A stretch of DNA of 37,352 nt, from the NCBI GenBank assembly GCA_027315385.1, contig DAHUYD010000117.1:1-37352 (forward strand), in the 5' to 3' direction. This document shows positions 25,173 through 33,198 of this stretch, piece after piece. Each line of letters opens with the position of its first letter. Positions within the stretch are counted from its first letter, which is position 1. Under the pieces are notes generated by a model. That model saw only the letters and a list, made by a program, of their open reading frames with translations. It did no database searches and was not told the origin of the DNA. Made by a program: the position numbers and the translations under genes. Source of the DNA: Acidobacterium sp. (lineage in GTDB: Bacteria > Acidobacteriota > Terriglobia > Terriglobales > Acidobacteriaceae).

Positions 25173-25386
25173 CTCGATTCCGCTGCGTGGATTGGAAGAA
25201 GACTGAAATCCCTGGAGCGCCGGACGTCCCGTGCCGGTGTCCGCGGGTTTGTTTTCTTCCCACCTCGCCGCTCTCAAATCGATTCCATCCGCGCCCAGGA
25301 TTCCGGTGCGGCGCCAGCGTAAGTTGCCGGCGCCGCAGACGGCCAGGCCTCCGGGCGTGCAGCCGTGTTCTCTGTCTCACTCCCCC
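25173..25386 (+). other. 214-bp gap before the DUF192 gene
   Basis: No gene is supported. The sequence is GC-rich with Pro/Arg-like readings in all frames. No strong promoter or ribosome site is seen before the ATG at 25387, where the upstream bases are CCCCC. Confidence 0.3.
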
Positions 25387-25746
25387 ATGAAGCAACTGAC
25401 CGTTACCATTCCGCAAAAATCCGTGATCATCGGGTCAGGCATCGGCCTGGCCGACACCTCGCCGACCCGCTTCCGCGGTTTGATGGGGAAGAAGTCTCTT
25501 GAAGCCGGCTCGGGTATCCTCATCCGCCCTTCCTCCGGTGTGCACACCATGTTTATGCGCATTCCCATCGATGTGGTTGGCCTCGATCGTGAGATGCGGG
25601 TTGTCAAGCTCTGGCCGCGGATGCGCCCGTGGCGCGTGACCAGCATCAGCCTCAGAGTTCAGAACGTGCTCGAACTGGCCGCTGGTCAAATCGATCGATG
25701 CGGCATCGAGACCGGCGATCAGCTCGCCGTCGCCGAAATCGCCTGA
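25387..25746 (+). CDS. DUF192 domain protein
   Basis: A 119-residue protein with the DUF192 pattern: TRFRGLMGKKSLEAGSGILI, then HTMFMRIPIDVVGLD, VVKLWPRMRPWR, and the closing VLELAAGQIDRCGIETGDQL. DUF192 proteins are small beta proteins of unknown biochemical role. They are often found near tad pilus genes in Acidobacteria, Deltaproteobacteria and others, which agrees with this place right after tadC. No signal peptide is seen, unlike many DUF192 members. ATG 25387 begins the conserved part; the frame is open to 25231 but the added residues are Pro/Arg-rich and unlikely. Ribosome site is not evident, so the start is uncertain. Confidence 0.82.
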   Translation: MKQLTVTIPQKSVIIGSGIGLADTSPTRFRGLMGKKSLEAGSGILIRPSSGVHTMFMRIPIDVVGLDREMRVVKLWPRMRPWRVTSISLRVQNVLELAAGQIDRCGIETGDQLAVAEIA

Positions 25747-25790
25747 AGCTGCCTTCGCGGATAACCTCGGCGGGGTGAAACTTCTGAAAC

Positions 25791-25806
25791 TATTCGTTGT
25801 AACGAC
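25791..25806. promoter_or_regulatory. Operator-like dyad upstream of the MarR gene
   Basis: TATTCGTTGTAACGAC contains the inverted repeat TCGTT-GT-AACGA. A nearly identical 16-mer (two differences) lies upstream of the yceI gene at 26287-26302. It ends 14 bases before the MarR start, just before the ribosome site, where a repressor would block transcription. Autoregulation by the MarR protein is inferred. Confidence 0.6.
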
Positions 25807-25820
25807 CATCAGAGGAACAG

Positions 25821-26273
25821 ATGGCGCGCCCGAAGCAATCCAATCGTCTGCCGTGCCCGGAAGAGGAGCTGTTTCTGGAGCTGTACCGGGCTGCGGACGC
25901 GCTTTCGCGGCGGCCCGCCCAGCTTCTTCGAACGCACGGCATTTCTCCGAACCAGTACAATGTTCTGCGTATCCTGCGGGGTACGCCCGAGGGCCTTTTG
26001 TGCGGAGAAATCGGGCTGCGGATGGTCACTCGCGATCCGGATATCACCCGGCTTCTGGACGGACTGGAGAAGCGCGAGCTGATCACCCGGTGCCGGGAGA
26101 GTGATGATCGCCGCTGCGTGCACGCCCGGATTACACGGGAAGGGCTGGCGCTGCTCGGCAGCCTCGATGAGCCCATGCGCGGAGTGCACCGGCGCCAGCT
26201 CGGGCACCTGGGAGAGAAGCGCGTGCGGGCCATCGCGGCGGAGGTCCGCGCCTGCCATCCCCCTCCCGAGTAG
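25821..26273 (+). CDS. MarR-family transcriptional regulator
   Basis: A 150-residue winged-helix regulator. The family pattern is visible: an N-terminal helix (ELFLELYRAADALSRR), the recognition region ISPNQYNVLRILRGTPEGLLCGEIGLRMVTRDPDITRLLDGLEKRELI, the wing CRESDDRRCVHARITREGLALL, and a C-terminal dimerisation helix. ATG 25821 has GAGG five bases upstream. The same operator-like dyad occurs before this gene and before the downstream yceI gene, so it probably represses both. No Cys is placed as in OhrR, and the ligand cannot be told. 70 bp separate it from yceI. Confidence 0.88.
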   Translation: MARPKQSNRLPCPEEELFLELYRAADALSRRPAQLLRTHGISPNQYNVLRILRGTPEGLLCGEIGLRMVTRDPDITRLLDGLEKRELITRCRESDDRRCVHARITREGLALLGSLDEPMRGVHRRQLGHLGEKRVRAIAAEVRACHPPPE

Positions 26274-26286
26274 TTCCCCCCGCAAT

Positions 26287-26302
26287 TATTTGTTGCAACG
26301 AC
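26287..26302. promoter_or_regulatory. Operator-like dyad upstream of yceI
   Basis: TATTTGTTGCAACGAC, with perfect core GTTGCAAC, matches the site at 25791-25806 in 14 of 16 bases. It lies 40 bases before the yceI start and 27 before its ribosome site, a fitting operator position. Confidence 0.6.
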
Positions 26303-26342
26303 TTTCCCAGCCGCGAATCCAAGGCACAAGGAGGAAAACCCC

Positions 26343-26897
26343 ATGAGTACCACCCCTCAGGCCACTGCCGCTTCCACCTGGAACATCGACCCCGTCCACT
26401 CCATTGCCGAGTTCCGCGTAAAACATCTGATGATCTCCAGCGTCCGCGGGCAGTTCACCGGCGTTTCCGGCTCGCTTACCTACAATGAGGGCGACCCTGC
26501 GCTCTCGCAGGTGCGGGCCACCGTCGACGTCTCCACCATCAACACGCATGATGCGCAGCGCGACACCCACCTCAAGAGCGCCGACTTCTTCGATGCGGAG
26601 AAATATCCGGCTTTCTCCTTCAGCTCTTCGCGCGTTACCCGCAGGTCGGACGGAAGCCTGGCCGTTGCCGGCCCGCTGACCATGCATGGCGCCACCAAAG
26701 AAGTGGAGTTCGCGGTCGAAGGCCCCACCGCTCCGGTGAAGGATCCCTGGGGTAACACCCGCATCGGGGTTTCGGCTACGACGAAAATCAATCGCAGGGA
26801 TTTCGGTCTTACCTGGAACGCGGCTCTCGAGACCGGCGGCGTGATGGTGGGAGAAGAGGTTTCCATCACGCTCGAACTGGAGCTCGTGAAGGCCTGA
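26343..26897 (+). CDS. YceI-family lipid-binding protein (cytoplasmic or unassigned)
   Basis: A 184-residue YceI/TT1927b lipocalin-like protein. Motifs are WNIDPVHSIAEFRVKHLMISSVRGQFTGVSGSL at the start, VDVSTINTHDAQRDTHLKSADFFDAEKYPAFSF in the middle, then LTMHGATKEVEFAVEG and INRRDFGLTWNAALETGGVMVGEEVSITLELE. The family binds long-chain isoprenoids such as polyprenyl compounds in a beta barrel. No signal peptide is evident, so unlike E. coli YceI it may be cytoplasmic. AAGGAGG eight bases before ATG 26343 is a near-perfect ribosome site, suggesting strong translation once derepressed. It is downstream of a MarR regulator and a matching operator. Confidence 0.92.
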   Translation: MSTTPQATAASTWNIDPVHSIAEFRVKHLMISSVRGQFTGVSGSLTYNEGDPALSQVRATVDVSTINTHDAQRDTHLKSADFFDAEKYPAFSFSSSRVTRRSDGSLAVAGPLTMHGATKEVEFAVEGPTAPVKDPWGNTRIGVSATTKINRRDFGLTWNAALETGGVMVGEEVSITLELELVKA

Positions 26898-26974
26898 ACC
26901 CGCCGCCTGCAGCATCCGTCACATTCTAACGGGCGCTCCTGCCGGATAATGCTCCCGGGGGGGGATGTTCGGCC

Positions 26975-29329
26975 ATGTCCGCCGGTGCCACAGTCCGATG
27001 GCGGTTGCGTGTGCGCGGGATCGTGCAGGGCGTCGGGTTTCGTCCGTGGATTTACAATCTGGCGCGGCGCCACGAACTCGCTGGTTTTGTTCTGAACTCG
27101 GCGCGCGGCGTCTTCATTGAAGTTGAAGGCGAGCCGTCTGCGATCGACGCGTTCGTCGCGGCCATGCGCAGCGAGGCTCCGCCGCTGGTGCGCATTGCTG
27201 ACATTCAGCGTTCCGAAATTCAGCCGACTGGCGAAATCGAGTTTGCGATCCGCGCAAGCGACGCGGCCGGTTCGGCCTTTGCCCTCGTCCCGCCGGACAT
27301 CTGCGCATGCGAGGCCTGCCTGGAGGAGACGCGCGATCCCGGGAACCGCCGGTTCGACTATCCCTTCGCCAATTGCACCAACTGCGGGCCGCGCTACAGC
27401 ATCATCGTCGACGTGCCCTATGACCGGCCGCTGACCACCATGGCGGAATTTGCCATGTGCGAAGACTGCCGGCGCGAGTACCAGGATCCGGCGAACCGCC
27501 GTTTTCACGCGCAGCCCAATGCCTGCCCCGTCTGCGGCCCGCAGTTGATCCTCAATGTTCCCGGCGAAGCCAGGACCCCGCTCTCGACGCGCGAGATTCT
27601 CATGCGCGTCGCGGACCTGTTGCGCGACGGGAAAATCGTCGCGTGGAAGGGCCTGGGCGGCTATCAACTTGCCTGCGATGCCACCCAGTCGGCTGCGGTG
27701 GAAGAGCTGCGCCGCCGCAAGCGCCGCAGCGAGAAGCCCTTCGCCATCATGGTGGGCACCGCGGATTTCGCGGCGAGCGTCGCCTTTGTATCTCCGCCTG
27801 AGCGCGAAGTTCTCCTCAGCCGCGAGCGTCCCATTGTGCTGCTGCCCCGCCGGTCCGGATCGCCTCTGGCCGATGCGGTCTCGCCCGGCAATCCAGCGAC
27901 GGGCGTCATGCTCCCGTGCACGCCCATGCACGACCTGCTCTTCCGCGTACTGCGCGAGCGATGGGGCAGGGAAGCCGCGCTGGTCATGACCAGCGGCAAC
28001 GTGAGCGAGGAGCCGATCGTCACCGGCAATGCCGATGCGGAAGAGCGGCTTGTGGACCTTGCCGATGCCTTCGTGCATCACAATCGCCGAATCCATACCC
28101 GCGTCGACGATTCGGTCGTCCGCGTGGTGGCGGGCGGGAGCATGCTGCTCCGCCGTGCCCGCGGGTATGCGCCGCAGCCTGTCTTTCTGGGCCGCGGCGA
28201 AGCCGAGGTGCTGGCCGTGGGTGCTCAGCAGAAGAATACGCTCTGCCTCACGCGGGCTGGATACGCGCTGCCCAGTCAGCATCTGGGCGATCTGGAAAAC
28301 TTCGAGACGCTGCGTTTTTTCGAGGAGACGCTGGAGCGCATGAGCCGGCTCTTCCATGTGCACCCAACCGCCGTCGCGCACGATCTGCATCCCGGCTATC
28401 TGAGTACTCAATTCGCGCGCAAGATGGAAGGTCTCCGTCGTATTCCTGTCCAGCACCACCACGCGCACATAGCCGGCTGCATGGCCGAGCATGGGCTCGT
28501 GGGCCGGGTAATCGGCGTCGCCTGGGATGGGACGGGCCTCGGAACCGACCAGACCATCTGGGGCGGGGAATTTCTGGCTGCGGACTATCTGGGCTTCGAT
28601 CGGTTTGCCCGCCTGCGTCCCGTGCTGCTGCCGGGCGGCGATTCCGGCGTGCGCGAGCCGTGGCGCGTGGCGCGCAGCTACCTGCTGGATGCGCTGAGTG
28701 AAATTCCGCCCGGCGGGCCCTGGGACCAGATGGCTTCGCCCGAACGCCTGCGTGTGATCGACACGATGCTCCGGCGGCGGGTGAACACAATTCCGGCCTC
28801 GTCAGCAGGCCGCCTCTTTGACGCTGTCGCCTCGCTGATCGGCCTGCGCCATACCGTTTCCTTCGAGGGACAGGCAGCGATGATGCTGGAAGCTGCGGCT
28901 CAGGAGCTCTTGGACGGTCCCAGACCGCTCAGCCCCTATCCATTCGAAATGATCGGCAACTCCGTGCCACCTGTGGCGGGGCCATTGACGGGCCCGCTCG
29001 ACCTCGACTTCCGCCCCATGATCCGTGAGATCCTCAGTGATCTGGCCCGCGGCGCGCCGCAGGCTGCCATCGCCGCCCGCTTTCATGCGACCCTGGTCGC
29101 AGCCATCGCCGCGGTTTGCCGGCGGATGCGTGCCGATCTCGGTCTTGACCGCGTCTGCCTCAGCGGCGGATGCTTCCAGAACGCGCTGCTGCTCCAGGGT
29201 TGCGTGGAAACCCTCCGCGGGGAGGGCTTTCAGGTGTTTACCCATCGGGAGGTGCCGGCCAACGATGGCGGAATTTCGCTTGGGCAGGCGGCAATTGCCT
29301 GCGAACTGCTGGCCGCCGATCCTTCGTAA
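26975..29329 (+). CDS. hypF: [NiFe]-hydrogenase maturation carbamoyltransferase HypF
   Basis: A 784-residue protein of normal HypF length. Domains in order: acylphosphatase (residues about 8-95, VRGIVQGVGFRPWIYN), two zinc-finger motifs with repeated CxxC (about 108-190; CACEAC, NCTNCG, CEDC, CPVCG), YrdC-like domain (about 205-390; KRRSEKPFAIMV, MTSGNVSEEPI), and a Kae1-like domain (about 400-780; VQHHHAHIAGCMAEHG, VAWDGTGLGTD, LSGGCFQNALL). HypF forms carbamoyl-adenylate and passes the carbamoyl to HypE for the cyanide ligands of [NiFe] hydrogenase. No hypABCDE or hydrogenase gene lies in the window. All catalytic segments appear intact. ATG 26975 begins just before the acylphosphatase domain. 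Confidence 0.95.
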   Translation: MSAGATVRWRLRVRGIVQGVGFRPWIYNLARRHELAGFVLNSARGVFIEVEGEPSAIDAFVAAMRSEAPPLVRIADIQRSEIQPTGEIEFAIRASDAAGSAFALVPPDICACEACLEETRDPGNRRFDYPFANCTNCGPRYSIIVDVPYDRPLTTMAEFAMCEDCRREYQDPANRRFHAQPNACPVCGPQLILNVPGEARTPLSTREILMRVADLLRDGKIVAWKGLGGYQLACDATQSAAVEELRRRKRRSEKPFAIMVGTADFAASVAFVSPPEREVLLSRERPIVLLPRRSGSPLADAVSPGNPATGVMLPCTPMHDLLFRVLRERWGREAALVMTSGNVSEEPIVTGNADAEERLVDLADAFVHHNRRIHTRVDDSVVRVVAGGSMLLRRARGYAPQPVFLGRGEAEVLAVGAQQKNTLCLTRAGYALPSQHLGDLENFETLRFFEETLERMSRLFHVHPTAVAHDLHPGYLSTQFARKMEGLRRIPVQHHHAHIAGCMAEHGLVGRVIGVAWDGTGLGTDQTIWGGEFLAADYLGFDRFARLRPVLLPGGDSGVREPWRVARSYLLDALSEIPPGGPWDQMASPERLRVIDTMLRRRVNTIPASSAGRLFDAVASLIGLRHTVSFEGQAAMMLEAAAQELLDGPRPLSPYPFEMIGNSVPPVAGPLTGPLDLDFRPMIREILSDLARGAPQAAIAARFHATLVAAIAAVCRRMRADLGLDRVCLSGGCFQNALLLQGCVETLRGEGFQVFTHREVPANDGGISLGQAAIACELLAADPS

Positions 29330-29413
29330 ATCCCGCCCCCGCTGTCCCCCGGCCCATTTCTTTGCATCTGAGAGTCATAAGCTCGGGGAGTGTCCGCACT
29401 TCCGCGTCCAACT

Positions 29414-30562
29414 ATGCTCGATATGGCATCTGTTCGATCGATCGTCTGCCGCTGGGTAGTTCCGGCGGCCGCCTTCCTGCTCGTCGCGCCGGCGATCCCT
29501 GCCGGAGCCCAGACCCTGCCTCCGCAAGCTCCACAGCCGGCGCCCTCAGTGGACTACACGCAGCGCCAGGTCCAGCCGCCGCTCGACGTCGACCGCGACC
29601 CCATCCCCTCCCCCGACTACGAGGCTCCAATTGCGCCTCAGGTTCCTGGAAAAGCGCTGTCGAAAGCCAACAACAATCTCTACACCCTCCAGGAAAACGT
29701 TAACGAAGTGTTGTTGAACTGCACGGTGGTGGACAACAGAAACCGTTTGGTGAAGGGACTCAAACAGCGGGATTTCCAGGTCTGGGAAGACGGCGTCCCG
29801 CAGGCCATTGCCTCTTTTGTGGCCCAGGATGTGCCAGTCTCAATGGGAATTCTCGTCGACGACTCCGGCTCTATGATCGGTAAGCGCGATACGGCAAATC
29901 AGGCTGCGCTGGACCTGATTTCCGATTCGAATCCCGAGGACAATGCCTTCATCGTCAACTTCAGTCAGCGCGCGTATCTTGACACGGCGCTGACCTCGAA
30001 CGTCGAGGATCTGAAGGCCGGTCTTGCCCATTTTGACGACCGCGGAATGACCGCCCTCTATGACGCGGTAGCCGCTTCCGCCGACGAACTCGCGCGCCAC
30101 GCCACCCAGCCCAAGCAGGTGCTGCTGATCATTACCGACGGGGCCGACGACGCCTCCCGCCTGACCCTTCAGCAGGCTGTCCAGCGGGTCCAGCGGCTCG
30201 GCGGACCCGTTGTCTACTCAATCGGCCTGCTCTATGACTCCATCAGCCGCGAGGATGCCGATAACGCCCGGAGCGACCTGGAAACTTTGTCGAACCAGAC
30301 CGGCGGCCTTGCGTTCTTCCCCGCGTCTCCGGACGACATCGACCGCGTGGTCGCACAGATTGCGCTGGACATCCGCAATCAATACACCATCGGCTATCAC
30401 CCAACCCATCCGCCCAGCCTGGGTGGATTCCGTACCGTGCGGGTGGAGGCTCACGACCGTCACTACAGGAACCTGATCGTGCGCACCACCACGGGCTACT
30501 ACCCGCGGCAGATTCCTCAGATGCACGAAGCCGCGCAGGTGGTCGAGTCTCATTCGCAATAG
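29414..30562 (+). CDS. Secreted protein with VWFA-related acidobacterial domain
   Basis: About 382 residues. A signal peptide (IVCRWVVPAAAFLLVAPAIPAGAQT) is followed by a Pro-rich stretch and then the VWFA-related domain typical of Acidobacteria: NCTVVDNRNRLVKGLKQRDF, VWEDGVPQAI, VPVSMGILVDDSGSM with MIDAS DxSxS, and later VLLIITDGADDAS. The C-terminal segment (IRNQYTIGYHPTHPP) is the usual end of these domains. The family is heavily expanded in acidobacterial genomes; function unknown, likely a metal-dependent extracellular interaction. Start is uncertain: GTG 29390, ATG 29414 and ATG 29423 are in frame and none has a good ribosome site. A small GGCGC/GCGCC hairpin (30565-30577) follows the stop. 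Confidence 0.88.
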   Translation: MLDMASVRSIVCRWVVPAAAFLLVAPAIPAGAQTLPPQAPQPAPSVDYTQRQVQPPLDVDRDPIPSPDYEAPIAPQVPGKALSKANNNLYTLQENVNEVLLNCTVVDNRNRLVKGLKQRDFQVWEDGVPQAIASFVAQDVPVSMGILVDDSGSMIGKRDTANQAALDLISDSNPEDNAFIVNFSQRAYLDTALTSNVEDLKAGLAHFDDRGMTALYDAVAASADELARHATQPKQVLLIITDGADDASRLTLQQAVQRVQRLGGPVVYSIGLLYDSISREDADNARSDLETLSNQTGGLAFFPASPDDIDRVVAQIALDIRNQYTIGYHPTHPPSLGGFRTVRVEAHDRHYRNLIVRTTTGYYPRQIPQMHEAAQVVESHSQ

Positions 30563-30688
30563 TTGGCGCGAAGCGCCCTCAACCGTGTCAGAGAGCCTGC
30601 GCCCAGGTGCGTGGATTCGCGTAGTGTCTGCGCTGTTGTTTTTGGTCGCAGCGGGAGCGCGCGCCGCCGTCGCCGGCAATGGCGCCGC

Positions 30689-31078
30689 CTAGAAGGCCAG
30701 CAGCGTCACGCCCGCGCAAACCAGCAGAGCCGCGGTCCAGCGCCGCCGGTCCACATTTTCCTTCAGGAAGATCTTTGCCGCAACCGCATTCGTCACAAAC
30801 GTCAGCGACGTAGCGGCGGGGCCGATCAGGCTCAGCTCGCGATGGCTGAGGGCGAAGAGCAGTGAGAAGAAACTGAGCGCCAGACAGACCACCCCGATGC
30901 CGAACCGTCCGTTGGAGAGCACGGCGGCGATCGCGCCGAACAGGCCGCGCCGCGCCCGGATGGCGTCCAGATCGCCCACCTGCCGCATGGCCGACGCGGT
31001 GAGAATGTCTCCCGCGGTCGCCGTGAGCACGATGCTGGCGATCATGGCGATGGTGGCAAGGATCTGCAGTGTACTCAC
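30689..31078 (-). CDS. Four-helix DMT/EamA-type half-transporter (second of pair)
   Basis: A 129-residue membrane protein with four hydrophobic helices. The first carries the TATAGDILTASAMRQVGD pattern, the third SLIGPAATSLTFVTNAVAAKIFLKENV, and the last WTAALLVCAGVTLLA, as in EamA/SMR-like proteins. GTG 31078 overlaps the upstream TGA by 4 bp (GTGA) and has AGGAGG seven bases before it, so it is translationally coupled to the upstream half. It resembles the ArnE/ArnF arrangement of paired small subunits that form a heterodimeric lipid-sugar flippase. The frame runs open upstream to 31201 but that part overlaps the neighbour and is Gly-rich. Substrate unknown. Confidence 0.78.
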   Translation of the reverse strand: MSTLQILATIAMIASIVLTATAGDILTASAMRQVGDLDAIRARRGLFGAIAAVLSNGRFGIGVVCLALSFFSLLFALSHRELSLIGPAATSLTFVTNAVAAKIFLKENVDRRRWTAALLVCAGVTLLAF

Positions 31079-31509
31079 CGCAGCACCTCCTCGAGAACCG
31101 GCTCTTCCACCGGCTCCGGCGTGCCGGCGCTGTGATCCGTATAGGACGGCCCGCGTGTCACAAAGCCCACCCCCGCCGTGATGAAGACCACCCCCAGCCA
31201 CCGCAGCGGAGAGACCTGCTCATGCAGCCAGAAGCGTGCGTTGATGGTCATAATCACATAGCCCAGCGAACTGGCGGGCAGTACCCAGGTCAGATCGGCC
31301 CAGGAAAGCGCGGTCAGATAGGAGGCAAAGAAGCCGCACAGCAGCACGATCCCGGCGGCTACCCAGGGATTGAAGATGGCGTGAATCAGCTCCAGAGGGT
31401 GGTGGAGAGAAACCGGGCCGAGAGACTTCATTCCGCGTGCGAGAAGCGTGTCGCCGTAGGCGGAGGTCAGCGTAATCGCGGCCAGCACCAGATAGCGCCG
31501 GAATGTCAT
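31075..31509 (-). CDS. Four-helix DMT/EamA-type half-transporter (first of pair)
   Basis: A 144-residue membrane protein with four helices: RYLVLAAITLTSAYGDTLLARGMKSLG, PWVAAGIVLLCGFFASYLTALSWADLTWVLP, SSLGYVIMTINARFWL and WLGVVFITAGVGFVT. The tail after the last helix is acidic. The first helix shares a GDxLxxxxMxxxG pattern with its partner, suggesting the two arose by duplication. ATG 31509 opens at the first helix; a GTG 15 bases upstream is an alternative and no clear ribosome site is seen. It lies 79 bp downstream of hpnJ on the same strand, so a link to hopanoid or lipid-linked sugar transport is plausible but inferred. Confidence 0.78.
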   Translation of the reverse strand: MTFRRYLVLAAITLTSAYGDTLLARGMKSLGPVSLHHPLELIHAIFNPWVAAGIVLLCGFFASYLTALSWADLTWVLPASSLGYVIMTINARFWLHEQVSPLRWLGVVFITAGVGFVTRGPSYTDHSAGTPEPVEEPVLEEVLR

Positions 31510-31588
31510 GGTTGATTTTGTCACGCGGCCGCCCACCCCCTTGCCAGATTCGCGGCCGGTTTCGCAACCTGCCGCCTGGTGGTCTGGA

Positions 31589-33073
31589 TCATGCCTCCGC
31601 GTTGACCGCGGAGCCGGAGCCGCCTTCGCCTGACTTTTGCGAGCGCGTTTCTTTCACCATCCGGTTGCGCTGCGCGCGCAGCTTCAGGAAGGATTTCGAT
31701 TCCTGGTAGAGCCGCTTCAGGTCGCCGTTGGCAATGGCCTTGCTGACCACGCGCCACGCCGCCTTCGGCCGGAAGAAGTACTCGTCGTAGAAGTGGTTGA
31801 CCATTTCCAAAACGTACTCGGCGGGGAGCCCCGGATATTCGATGTGCGCGATCTGGTGTCCGCCCTCGTCCACCATCTTGTTGCCGTTGGTGATGAAGCC
31901 GTTCACGCGGGCGTATTCGTAGAATTCGGTGCCTGGGAACGCGTGCGCCACAGAAACCTGAATGGTTTCCACATCGAGCGATTTGGCGAACTGGATGGTG
32001 TTGCGGATCGAGTCCTTCGTTTCTCCAGGCAGCCCGAGGATGAAGTCGCCGTGAATCGTCAGGCCGAGCTTGTGGCAGTCGCGCGCAAAATCGCGAGCCC
32101 GCTCCACCGTCGCGCCCTTCTTGATGTTCTTCAGGATCTGCGGGTCGCCGGACTCGAAGCCGACGATCAGCAGCCGGCAGCCCGCCTCCCGCATCGCCTT
32201 CAGCGTGTCGTAATCGGTCGTCACCCGCGATGTGCTGGACCACGTCAGCTTCAGCGGCTTCAGCTTGCCGCATAGTTCGATCGTGCGCGCCTTCTGGATG
32301 TTGAAGGTATCGTCGTCGAAGAAGAATTCCTTCACATTCGGCCACAGCTCTTTGGCATGAGCCATTTCAGCGGCAACATCGTCCGTGGAGCGCTTGCGCC
32401 ACGCGTGTCCGCTGGTGGTCTGCGGCCACAGGCAGAACGTGCACTGCGCCGGGCATCCGCGCGTCGAGTACAGCGCGACAAAAGGATGCAGCAGGAAAGG
32501 GACGTTGTACTTGGTAACGTCCAGATCCCGCTTGTAGACGTCGGTCACCCAGGGCAGCGCGTCCAGATCTTCGACCTGCGGGCGGTCGGGATTGTGGACT
32601 ACCTGCCCGTCCTTGCGGTAGCTGATGCCGAGAATCTCGCTCAGCGGCTTGCCGTTGGCGTACTCCACCACCGAGTAGTCGAACTCGCGGCGGCAGATGA
32701 AGTCGAGCGCCTTGCACTCGGTGAGCGCCTTGTCCGGGTCGGTGGTCACCGGCGGGCCGACGAAACAGATCCTGATATTCGGATAGGTATCCTTGATTTT
32801 CTCCGCCCAGCGCTGGTCGCCGCTCCAGGCAATGGTGCTGGTAAAGAGGACGAGAAACTCGTAGTCCTTCAGGATCTCGACGACCTGGGGCCACGTGACG
32901 TGGTGCGGATTGGCGTCCAGAAGTCGAGCGCCCTCCAGCATGCCGGTGGGATAGGCAAGCCAGACGGGGTACCAGTAGGACTCGATCTCGCGAGTGGCGG
33001 GCCACCGCGAGCTGGCTCCGCCATCGAAGTTTTCAAAGGACGGGGGATTGAGGAACAGCGTCTTCAGGGGCAT
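31589..33073 (-). CDS. hpnJ: Hopanoid-associated B12-binding radical SAM protein HpnJ
   Basis: A 494-residue protein. The N-terminus MPLKTLFLNPPSFENFDGGA and the WYPVWLAYPTGMLEGARLLDA segment are typical of HpnJ. A cobalamin-binding-type Rossmann domain spans about 45-150 (FVGPPVT...), though the DxHxxG cobalamin motif is not evident. The radical-SAM cluster motif is TRGCPAQCTFC (Cys about 207, 211, 214), followed by FFFDDDTFN and LLIVGFESGD, then ILGLPGETKDSI. HpnJ takes part in making the cyclitol ether head group of composite bacteriohopanepolyols, acting on the glucosamine ether after HpnI and HpnK. Neither of these nor squalene-hopene cyclase lies in the window. ATG 33073 gives the canonical N-terminus. 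Confidence 0.88.
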   Translation of the reverse strand: MPLKTLFLNPPSFENFDGGASSRWPATREIESYWYPVWLAYPTGMLEGARLLDANPHHVTWPQVVEILKDYEFLVLFTSTIAWSGDQRWAEKIKDTYPNIRICFVGPPVTTDPDKALTECKALDFICRREFDYSVVEYANGKPLSEILGISYRKDGQVVHNPDRPQVEDLDALPWVTDVYKRDLDVTKYNVPFLLHPFVALYSTRGCPAQCTFCLWPQTTSGHAWRKRSTDDVAAEMAHAKELWPNVKEFFFDDDTFNIQKARTIELCGKLKPLKLTWSSTSRVTTDYDTLKAMREAGCRLLIVGFESGDPQILKNIKKGATVERARDFARDCHKLGLTIHGDFILGLPGETKDSIRNTIQFAKSLDVETIQVSVAHAFPGTEFYEYARVNGFITNGNKMVDEGGHQIAHIEYPGLPAEYVLEMVNHFYDEYFFRPKAAWRVVSKAIANGDLKRLYQESKSFLKLRAQRNRMVKETRSQKSGEGGSGSAVNAEA

Positions 33074-33180
33074 CGTCTTCCGTTTAGTCTACCACTCGGA
33101 GCGGCAAGCCCTGCGGACTTCGCAACTGCCTGAATCCACGGAGCTAATCTATTAACTCTTTGGGTAGCAAGCTGTATTCC

Positions 33181-33198
33181 TCGTCACTTCAGTGACGA
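33181..33198 (-). terminator. Perfect inverted repeat at the 3' end of the TolC-like gene
   Basis: TCGTCACT (33181-33188) and AGTGACGA (33191-33198) are perfectly inverted, giving a hairpin (six pairs around CTTCAG, more if tight) overlapping the stop codon. No T-run follows on the minus strand; it may be a 3' stabiliser or weak terminator before hpnJ, 110 bp away. Confidence 0.35.

Noticed and set aside
26480..28492. 670-codon minus-strand frame opposite yceI and hypF
   Set aside because: Antisense shadow of two clear genes, no ribosome site or motifs.
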